19,043 nt of DNA from NCBI GenBank assembly GCA_014238345.1, contig JABABF010000174.1:1-19043 (forward strand). Reading direction: 5' to 3'. Both the position numbers and the translations under genes were made by a program. Below the pieces are notes generated by a model. It saw only the letters and a list, made by a program, of their open reading frames with translations. It made no database searches and was not told where the DNA came from. This DNA is from Gammaproteobacteria bacterium (lineage in GTDB: Bacteria > Pseudomonadota > Gammaproteobacteria > JABABF01). Positions 12,915-19,043 of this stretch are shown in pieces (the first letter of the stretch is position 1; each line of letters opens with the position of its first letter).

Positions 12915-15584
12915 GTGACAGCTGAGCTCGGCACAACCGAAGCAAATACCGCTGAGGCGCGTGAGTGGGAGGATGCGTTGGACGATGTGCTGCGTCACTG
13001 CGGTACAGAGCAAGCGGCCTATCTGCTGGAAATGGTGACTGCGCGCGCCCGGCGCGCCGGTGTGCGGGTGCCTGAGAGTCTCTTCACGCCCTATTGCAAT
13101 ACTATCCCGGTGGCGCAGGAAAAGCGTATGCCTGGCGATATGTTTATGGAGCGCCGTATTCGCTCGCTGGTGCGTTGGAATGCCTTGGCTATGGTGATGC
13201 GAGCCAATCGCCACGATGCGAGCCTAGGCGGTCACCTCTCGACCTTTTCATCAATCGCCACGCTCTATGATGTCGGCTTCAATTATTTTTTTCGCGGAGA
13301 TCAAGGGGAACAACTCGGCGATCTGATTTATTTTCAAGGGCATAGCTCCCCCGGTATCTATGCCTATTCCTATCTCGAAGGGAGGCTCAGCGAGCGACAG
13401 CTCGATCATTTTCGGCGCGAGGTGGACGGTGACGGTCTGTCCTCCTATCCGCATCCTTGGCTGATGCCGGATTACTGGCAGTTTCCGACAGTCTCTATGG
13501 GGCTAGGTCCCATTCAGGCGATTTACCAAGCGCATTTAATGAAATATCAGGCGCGCCGCGATTTGGTTGAGCACGGCGACCGCAAAGTGTGGTGCTATGT
13601 CGGTGATGGAGAGTGCGATGAACCCGAGTCCTTGGGGGTGATTTCGCTGGCTGGCCGCGAGCAATTGGACAACTTGATCTTTGTCATCAACTGCAATTTG
13701 CAGCGCCTCGACGGTCCGGTGCGCGGTAATGGCAAGATTATTCAAGAACTCGAAGGGGTGTTTCGTGGTGCTGGCTGGAATGTCATCAAAGTGGTGTGGG
13801 GGCGTCACTGGGATCCGCTGTTGGAAGAAGATGACAACGGTGTGTTGCAGCGCCGTATGGACGAGGCAGTGGATGGCGATTACCAAAATTATCGCTACAG
13901 CGGCGGTGGCTATACTCGTGAGCATTTTTTTGGCAAGCACCCCGAGCTGTTGCGTTTGGTAGAGCACTTGTCCGATGATGACATCCTCAGGCTGAATCGG
14001 GGAGGGCACGATCCGTACAAGGTCTATGCTGCCTACAGCACTGCGGTGGCGCATCAAGGGCAACCGACAGTGATACTTGCTAAAACGGTCAAAGGTTATG
14101 GTATGGGAGCGGCTGGCGAGGCCGGCAATGAAACCCATTCCTTGAAGAAATTGAATTTGGAAGAATTGAAAAGATTCCGCGATCGCTTCGGTGTGCCGAT
14201 CAGCGATGAAGAAATCGCTGATGTGCCCTACTACCGACCGCCGGAAGATAGCCCGGAAATCAGTTATATGCGCGAGCGCCGCGCCGCGCTGGGGGGCTCA
14301 ATTCCGGCTCGCCGCGCCACCCCTTGCTCTTTGCCTGTGCCGTCGATCGAGGCTTTTGAGCGCCAGCTGGAGAGTACCGGTGAACGCGAGATCTCGACCA
14401 CGATGGCCTTTGTACGCATCCTGTCCATCCTCACCGAGGATGAGCATATCGGTGAACGCATCGTGCCGATCATTCCCGATGAGGCGCGCACCTTTGGCAT
14501 GGAGGGGCTGTTTAGAAAACTCGGCATCTATTCTTCCCAAGGTCAGCTGTACACGCCGGTGGATTCCGGAAAAATCATGTACTACAAAGAGGATGCCAAG
14601 GGGCAAATTTTGGAGGAGGGGCTCAACGAATCTGGGGCTTTTAGCGCTTGGCTCGCTGCGGGAACTTCCTACAGTAGCAATGACTATCCCATGATTCCCT
14701 TCTATGCCTTCTATTCCATGTTTGGCTTCCAGCGCGTGGGCGACCTGAGCTGGGCCGCCGGTGATGCTCAGGCACGTGGTTTCTTGATCGGAGCCACTGC
14801 TGGTCGCACGACGCTGAACGGAGAGGGCTTGCAACACCAAGATGGGCACAGTCATTTGCTCTCTTCGACCATTCCCAACTGTGTCAGCTACGATCCCTGC
14901 TACAGCTACGAGTTGGCGGTGATCATTCAAGACGGCTTGCGCCGCATGTATCAGGAGTGCGAGAACTGTTTTTATTACATCACGACGATGAATGAAAACT
15001 ACGCTCATCCGCAGATGCCCAGTGGTGCCGAAGAGGGGATTGTGCGTGGGATCTATTTGCTTGATGAGGCTGACACCATCGGTGCGTGCCCACGGGTGCA
15101 GCTGCTAGGCTCGGGAGCCGTGTTGCGTGAGGTGCGTGAGGCGGCGCGTCTTTTGCTCAAGGACTTTGATGTGGCGGCCGATGTGTACAGTGTCACCAGT
15201 TTCACCCAGTTGAGGCGCGATGGCTTGCAGTGTGAGCGCTGGAATTTTCTGCACCCCGATGAAACCCCGCGGGTGTCCTATTTGAGTTCACTGTTAGCGG
15301 CGCACGAGGGGCCGGTCATCGCTGCCACCGACTACATGCGCCTAGTCGCAGACCAAGTGCGCAGCTGGGTGCCACATCCCTACCGAGTACTCGGCACCGA
15401 TGGTTATGGGCGTAGCGATACCCGTGCGCGTCTGCGCCATTTCTTTGAGGTGGATCACCGTTTTATTGTATTGGCTGCGCTGTCTTCGTTGGTGGCTACT
15501 GGCGCCGTGCCAGCCGAGCGCTTGACAGAGGCGTTCCGCCGCTATGAGATCGATCCGAAAAAACCTAACCCCATGCTCGTCTGA
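12915..15584 (+). CDS. aceE: Pyruvate dehydrogenase E1 component (homodimeric type)
   Basis: AceE is the thiamine-diphosphate-dependent decarboxylase of the pyruvate dehydrogenase complex, making acetyl groups for E2. The 889 residues match the ~887-residue homodimeric E1 of gammaproteobacteria. The N-terminus has the ELDDV-like E2-binding region, followed by NTIPV, FQGHSSPGIYA and SSYPHPWLMP. The cofactor motif is GDGECDEPES with NLIFVINCNLQRLDGPV, then GKIIQELEG, LNRGGHDP and VKGYGMG. The C-terminal half contains PDEARTFGMEGLF and GLQHQDGHSHL. Translation starts at GTG 12915, with AAGAGG at 12900-12905 about nine bases upstream. The 51-base gap after the M16 protease gene shows no terminator and no convincing promoter, so readthrough is likely. 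aceF follows after 11 bases. Confidence 0.96.
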   Translation: MTAELGTTEANTAEAREWEDALDDVLRHCGTEQAAYLLEMVTARARRAGVRVPESLFTPYCNTIPVAQEKRMPGDMFMERRIRSLVRWNALAMVMRANRHDASLGGHLSTFSSIATLYDVGFNYFFRGDQGEQLGDLIYFQGHSSPGIYAYSYLEGRLSERQLDHFRREVDGDGLSSYPHPWLMPDYWQFPTVSMGLGPIQAIYQAHLMKYQARRDLVEHGDRKVWCYVGDGECDEPESLGVISLAGREQLDNLIFVINCNLQRLDGPVRGNGKIIQELEGVFRGAGWNVIKVVWGRHWDPLLEEDDNGVLQRRMDEAVDGDYQNYRYSGGGYTREHFFGKHPELLRLVEHLSDDDILRLNRGGHDPYKVYAAYSTAVAHQGQPTVILAKTVKGYGMGAAGEAGNETHSLKKLNLEELKRFRDRFGVPISDEEIADVPYYRPPEDSPEISYMRERRAALGGSIPARRATPCSLPVPSIEAFERQLESTGEREISTTMAFVRILSILTEDEHIGERIVPIIPDEARTFGMEGLFRKLGIYSSQGQLYTPVDSGKIMYYKEDAKGQILEEGLNESGAFSAWLAAGTSYSSNDYPMIPFYAFYSMFGFQRVGDLSWAAGDAQARGFLIGATAGRTTLNGEGLQHQDGHSHLLSSTIPNCVSYDPCYSYELAVIIQDGLRRMYQECENCFYYITTMNENYAHPQMPSGAEEGIVRGIYLLDEADTIGACPRVQLLGSGAVLREVREAARLLLKDFDVAADVYSVTSFTQLRRDGLQCERWNFLHPDETPRVSYLSSLLAAHEGPVIAATDYMRLVADQVRSWVPHPYRVLGTDGYGRSDTRARLRHFFEVDHRFIVLAALSSLVATGAVPAERLTEAFRRYEIDPKKPNPMLV

Positions 15585-15595
15585 GCGCTACCGCC

Positions 15596-17296
15596 TTGTC
15601 TTCTATCACTGTTCCCATCCCGGATCTCGGCGGTGCCGAGGAAGTGGAATTGATCGAAGTGTGTGTTGCCATCGGCGATCAAGTGACTATTGAGCAGTCG
15701 CTGGTGGTATTGGAATCAGACAAGGCCTCAATGGAAGTGCCGTCTCCTCTAGCTGGTCGCGTGAGCGCGTTACACCTCACCGAGGGCACGCAGGTGAGCG
15801 TCGGGATGGCTTTGCTTGATCTGGAAGTGGAGGAGGGCTCGCCTGCGGGCATCGCCGAAACCCAGACCCCAGCACCTACCTCAGTCGAGGCGGTTGCCGA
15901 GCCAGTGGCTACGGATACGGTGGCCGAGTCGGCGGCGCGTGAGCTAGACACCCCGCAGCAATCCGCTACGCCTTCCCAAACGCGGCGCGAGCTGGTGTCA
16001 GTGCCGGATCTAAGCGGTGCCGAGGAGGTGCGGCTAGTAGAGGTCTGCGTGGCGGTCGGCGACTCGGTGGAGATTGAGCAATCACTGGTGATATTGGAAT
16101 CGGACAAGGCTTCCATGGAGGTGCCCTCGCCGTGGGCGGGGCGTGTTGTGTCCGTTCATGTGCAGGAAGGTGCGAGCGACTTGCGCGCTGGACAGCCCTT
16201 GGTGGAGCTGGAGTGTGCGGCGGTCGAGCTTGATGCCAAGACACTGATTCCCCCCGTTGCCTCCTCCGCTGAGCAGACACTGACACCCCCGGCAACTGCC
16301 GTAGCGCAGCAGCACTCAGTTGCTCGGTCGGCATCTCCTCGGGCTGAGGGTGTCGCGAAGTCGGTCTACGCCGGTCCAGCGGTGCGCCGTATGGCTCGCG
16401 AGTTGGGCGTAGAGCTGCATCAATTGGCCGCCACTGGCCCCCGTGGGCGCATTCTCAAAGAGGATCTACAAAGATATGTGCGTCAAGCTTTGCGCGATGG
16501 CGGCAGACCCGCGGTACCTGCGGTCGATTTTGCCGCTTTTGGCGAAGTGGAATTGCGACCGATGAGCCGCATTCACCGCGCTACTGCCCGCAACATGGCT
16601 GCCAGCTGGGCACATGTCCCCCATGTCACTCAGTTAGATGAGGTGGATGTGACCGAGCTGGAGGCATTGCGCAGTAGCCTCAAGCCTGAGATGGAGCGTC
16701 GTGGGGTGCGTCTGACTCCCGTGGTATTCCTGTTGCGCTCGTTGGCTCGCGCCCTGTCAGCACATCCCGCCGTCAACGCCTCCTTACATGCAGATGGCCG
16801 CACCCTAGTCTGCAAACGCTATGTACACATCGGCATAGCAGTGGATACGCCCACTGGTTTGGTGGTGCCAGTGTTGCGAGATGCCGACCGCAAGGATTTG
16901 TGGGCGCTGGGGGAGGAGTTGATGGCGTTGGCCACCGATGCCCGCGAGGGACGCCTTAGTCTCAGTGCGATGCAGGGGGGCAGTTTTACATTGTCCAGTC
17001 TGGGTGCCATTGGCGGGCGCGGCTTTACTCCGATTGTGAACGCGCCGCAGACCGCGATTTTGGGGGTGGGGCGGTTAGATACGCGACCCGTCTATGTGGC
17101 CGAGGCGCTACAGCCACGTCAGCTGTTGCCGCTGAGCCTGTCCTACGATCATCGAGTGATCAATGGCGCCGAGGCCGGTCGCTTTTTCTGCGAACTGATC
17201 GAAGATTTGGCGCGACCGCCCGCTTTCCATGATAATGGTGACGAAAGCCAGCCGCCGCCAGCTTTCAAGACTACCCTGCCCGATTCACCCTCATGA
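15596..17296 (+). CDS. aceF: Pyruvate dehydrogenase E2, dihydrolipoyl acetyltransferase
   Basis: AceF is the core acetyltransferase of the pyruvate dehydrogenase complex. The 566 residues contain two lipoyl domains (about 4-77 and 134-207) with lipoylated lysines Lys43 and Lys171 in the identical context ESDKASMEVPSP. Each is followed by an Ala/Pro-rich linker. A peripheral-subunit-binding domain (about 257-296, VYAGPAVRRMARELGV) and the catalytic domain (about 318-552) follow. The catalytic motif usually written HxxxDG reads HRVING (His519, Asn523), so the Asp is Asn; I recall this variant in Azotobacter-type E2. Translation starts at TTG 15596, as no ATG precedes the first lipoyl domain. 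The stop overlaps the fabV ATG (ATGA). No E3 (lpd) gene is visible in the window. Confidence 0.96.
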   Translation: MSSITVPIPDLGGAEEVELIEVCVAIGDQVTIEQSLVVLESDKASMEVPSPLAGRVSALHLTEGTQVSVGMALLDLEVEEGSPAGIAETQTPAPTSVEAVAEPVATDTVAESAARELDTPQQSATPSQTRRELVSVPDLSGAEEVRLVEVCVAVGDSVEIEQSLVILESDKASMEVPSPWAGRVVSVHVQEGASDLRAGQPLVELECAAVELDAKTLIPPVASSAEQTLTPPATAVAQQHSVARSASPRAEGVAKSVYAGPAVRRMARELGVELHQLAATGPRGRILKEDLQRYVRQALRDGGRPAVPAVDFAAFGEVELRPMSRIHRATARNMAASWAHVPHVTQLDEVDVTELEALRSSLKPEMERRGVRLTPVVFLLRSLARALSAHPAVNASLHADGRTLVCKRYVHIGIAVDTPTGLVVPVLRDADRKDLWALGEELMALATDAREGRLSLSAMQGGSFTLSSLGAIGGRGFTPIVNAPQTAILGVGRLDTRPVYVAEALQPRQLLPLSLSYDHRVINGAEAGRFFCELIEDLARPPAFHDNGDESQPPPAFKTTLPDSPS

Positions 17297-18492
17297 TTGT
17301 CACGCCTAAAGTACGCGGCTTCGTGTGCATTACAGCCCATCCGGTGGGTTGTGCCGTTGCTGTGCAACGCCAGATCGACGTGGTGCGCGCCCGTGGAGCG
17401 ATTGATGGTGGCCCGGCGCGGGTACTGGTGATAGGAGCCTCTACTGGTTATGGCTTGGCCTCGCGCATCGCGGCGACTTTTGGCAGTGGGGCAGCCACCT
17501 TAGGGGTTTTCTTTGAACGCCCTGGCACGCCGAAGCGGAGCGGGTCGGCCGGTTGGTACCACAGCGCGGCTTTCCACGAGGCGGCGAGCGCGGCTGGACA
17601 TCATGCGCTCAGCCTCAATGGCGATGCCTTTTCCACTGAGCTGAAGGACCAGGTCGTGGCACTGTTGCGTGAGGATAAGGCCTTGGCTCCGCTAGATCTG
17701 CTGGTCTACAGCCTTGCCTCACCGCGTCGCCAGCATCCAGATACCGGCATCACACACAAATCGGTATTGAAGCCGATTGGTGCAGCGGTGGAGTCGCGCA
17801 GTCTGAATACCGATAGTGCGGAGGTGAGTACGATGTGCATTGAACCCGCCAATGAGGCTGAGATCGCCGACACGGTGGCGGTGATGGGCGGCGATGACTG
17901 GCAGCGCTGGATCGAGCGGCTGTCGGCAGAAGGCTTGTTGGCGGATCACTGCCGCACGGTGGCCTATACCTATATCGGTGATCGGCTGACTCGGCCGCTG
18001 TACGGCGATGCCACTATCGGTGCGGCCAAGAAGGATTTAGATCGGGTGTCGGCGTTACTACATGCGCGCCTTGCGCCCAGCGGTGGCCAGTCGCGCGTCG
18101 CAGTATTGAAAGCGGTGGTCACACAGGCCAGCTCGGCGATACCGATCATGCCGCTGTACTTGGCACTGTTGTTCAAAGTGATGAAAGAGCGCGGTACCCA
18201 TGAGGGTTGCATAGAGCAAATCGACGGTTTCTTGCGCCAGTGGTACGGGCAAGAGCCGGAGTGTGTTGACAGCGAGGGGCGGTTGCGCCGCGACGGCATC
18301 GAACTGCTACCAGAAGTACAGCGAGAAGTGGAGCGCCTGTGGCCCTTAGTAAATACCGAGAATTTGCAGTCGTTGTCTGATTTTGCCGGCTATCAGCGGG
18401 AGTTTCTCGGTCTGTTTGGCTTTGAGCAGCCAGGGGTGGACTACGGTGCCGAAGTGAATCCGGTGGTGGACATCCCCGGCGTGGACAACTGA
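17293..18492 (+). CDS. fabV: FabV-type enoyl-ACP reductase (NADH), triclosan-insensitive family
   Basis: FabV reduces trans-2-enoyl-ACP in the last step of each fatty-acid elongation cycle; relatives reduce enoyl-CoA. The 399-residue length is typical. Visible hallmarks are KVRGFVCITAHPVGC at the N-terminus and the nucleotide-binding VLVIGASTGYGLASRIAATF (44-63). LGVFFERPGT and GWYHSAAF, the Y-X8-K catalytic pair (Tyr237, Lys246) and VVTQASSAIPIMPLYLALLF follow. The residue after the catalytic Tyr is Gly rather than the Trp or Arg I remember from other FabV proteins. The ATG overlaps the aceF stop and the stop overlaps the ATG of the next gene, so it is the middle of a tightly coupled cluster. 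Members of the family are known to be insensitive to triclosan. Confidence 0.95.
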   Translation: MIVTPKVRGFVCITAHPVGCAVAVQRQIDVVRARGAIDGGPARVLVIGASTGYGLASRIAATFGSGAATLGVFFERPGTPKRSGSAGWYHSAAFHEAASAAGHHALSLNGDAFSTELKDQVVALLREDKALAPLDLLVYSLASPRRQHPDTGITHKSVLKPIGAAVESRSLNTDSAEVSTMCIEPANEAEIADTVAVMGGDDWQRWIERLSAEGLLADHCRTVAYTYIGDRLTRPLYGDATIGAAKKDLDRVSALLHARLAPSGGQSRVAVLKAVVTQASSAIPIMPLYLALLFKVMKERGTHEGCIEQIDGFLRQWYGQEPECVDSEGRLRRDGIELLPEVQREVERLWPLVNTENLQSLSDFAGYQREFLGLFGFEQPGVDYGAEVNPVVDIPGVDN

Positions 18493-19043
18493 TGAGCGCC
18501 GAGATTGTCCCTGGTCAAGTGGTCGAGTTGATGCCTGGAGTGCGTCGCCTCACTGCTCCGAATGGCGGGCCACTGACTGGTGCTGGTACCAATACCTACC
18601 TGCTGGGAGAGCAGGCTGATGTGGTGTTGGACCCCGGCCCTGCCGAGCCCAGCCATATAGAGGCCATTCTTGAGGCGAGCGGAGGTCAGCTGAGCCATAT
18701 TGTGGTCACCCACACTCACCCAGATCATTCACCAGCGGCGGCACCGTTGCGCGCGGCCACTGGAGCCGAGTGTATCGGTGCGGTGTTGACGCACAATGAT
18801 GGCTTTCAAGACGATAGTTTTGTGCCTCAGCGCAGACCGCTACACGCCGAATGCTTGCAATTGTCAGGCGGTGTCTTGCGCGCCCTGCACACGCCGGGGC
18901 ATGTCGCCAACCATTTTTGCTATTTGTGGGAGGAACATCAATTATTGTTCACTGGTGACCACATTATGAATGGCTCTACCGTGGTGATTATCCCGCCGCA
19001 CGGTGACATGGCAGATTATTTGTCCTCCCTGCAGTTGCTCAAA
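18492..19043 (+). CDS. Metallo-beta-lactamase-fold hydrolase (LACTB2-like), cut by window end
   Basis: The frame opens at ATG 18492, sharing its A with the fabV TGA, and is still open at the last base (184 residues seen). It has the MBL-fold metal motif HTHPDH (His74, His76, Asp78, His79), a second histidine in HTPGHVANH (His137) and the bridging Asp156 in FTGDHIM. The N-terminal TGAGTNTYLLG and the GSTVVIIPPHGDM segment are typical of the LACTB2/RNase Z-like hydrolase subgroup annotated simply as MBL-fold hydrolases in Pseudomonas. LACTB2 itself is a ribonuclease, but the bacterial substrate cannot be inferred. The C-terminal part, normally a winged-helix-like region, lies outside the window. 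Confidence 0.88.
   Translation, partial: MSAEIVPGQVVELMPGVRRLTAPNGGPLTGAGTNTYLLGEQADVVLDPGPAEPSHIEAILEASGGQLSHIVVTHTHPDHSPAAAPLRAATGAECIGAVLTHNDGFQDDSFVPQRRPLHAECLQLSGGVLRALHTPGHVANHFCYLWEEHQLLFTGDHIMNGSTVVIIPPHGDMADYLSSLQLLK

Noticed and set aside
13536..14138. Long antisense open frame within aceE
   Set aside because: It mirrors highly conserved aceE coding sequence and shows no protein motif or start signal; it is a composition shadow. The same applies to the antisense frame at 14298-15008.
15640..16150. Nucleotide similarity between the two lipoyl regions of aceF as a DNA repeat
   Set aside because: The similarity reflects two homologous lipoyl domains, normal for E2p, and is not a recent DNA duplication.
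1..19043. Defence system, CRISPR array, prophage, insertion sequence or novel gene cluster
   Set aside because: Every stretch is accounted for by recognisable housekeeping genes. No repeat-spacer pattern, transposase, integrase or unassigned cluster was found.

Overview
This window is a compact stretch of a gammaproteobacterial chromosome. Its protein sequences most resemble the Pseudomonas/Cellvibrio side of the class, and the left-hand gene order is the one I remember from Pseudomonas: tolQ-tolR-tolA-tolB-pal-cpoB-queE-queC-tRNA-Lys, then nadA-bepA-tusA-perM. No genus can be assigned. Genes are packed tightly. Many stop and start codons share bases (ATGA, GTGA or TGATG), and only two intergenic gaps exceed 100 bases. 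TGA is the dominant stop: 12 of the 16 complete reading frames use it, two use TAA and two use TAG.

Layout. Bases 60-4410 hold the Tol-Pal envelope system: TolQ (5' end lost), TolR, a short TolA, TolB (broken by an in-frame TAG), the lipoprotein Pal and CpoB. Bases 4415-5777 hold queE and queC for queuosine precursor synthesis. queC runs 10 bases into a tRNA-Lys(UUU) gene (5768-5840). A 118-base gap with a good extended -10 promoter leads to nadA (quinolinate synthase, 5959-7080). bepA (M48 periplasmic protease/chaperone) lies convergently on the minus strand, with no base between the two stop codons. From a divergent gap at 8545-8651, a plus-strand run continues to the end: a TusA-like sulfur carrier, a PerM/AI-2E membrane protein, a pitrilysin-type M16 protease, aceE and aceF (pyruvate dehydrogenase E1 and E2), fabV (enoyl-ACP reductase) and a metallo-beta-lactamase-fold hydrolase cut by the window end.

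How the genes fit together. The left block couples outer-membrane constriction and integrity (Tol-Pal/CpoB) to a tRNA-modification pathway by transcription only. The right block starts with sulfur transfer and envelope proteolysis. It then passes, with no visible promoter, into central carbon metabolism, where acetyl-CoA production (AceEF) is translationally coupled to an NADH-consuming enoyl reductase of fatty-acid synthesis (FabV).

The two strongest anomalies are at the left. First, an 87-base perfect inverted repeat (1-87 against 274-360) means the first 87 bases are an antisense copy of the tolQ 3' part. This looks like a fold-back chimera or inverted duplication. Second, a single in-frame amber codon in tolB replaces one residue of an otherwise ungapped, full-length protein. 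I see no mobile element, CRISPR array, defence locus or clearly undescribed system. Everything else is recognisable housekeeping DNA with a few informative oddities.
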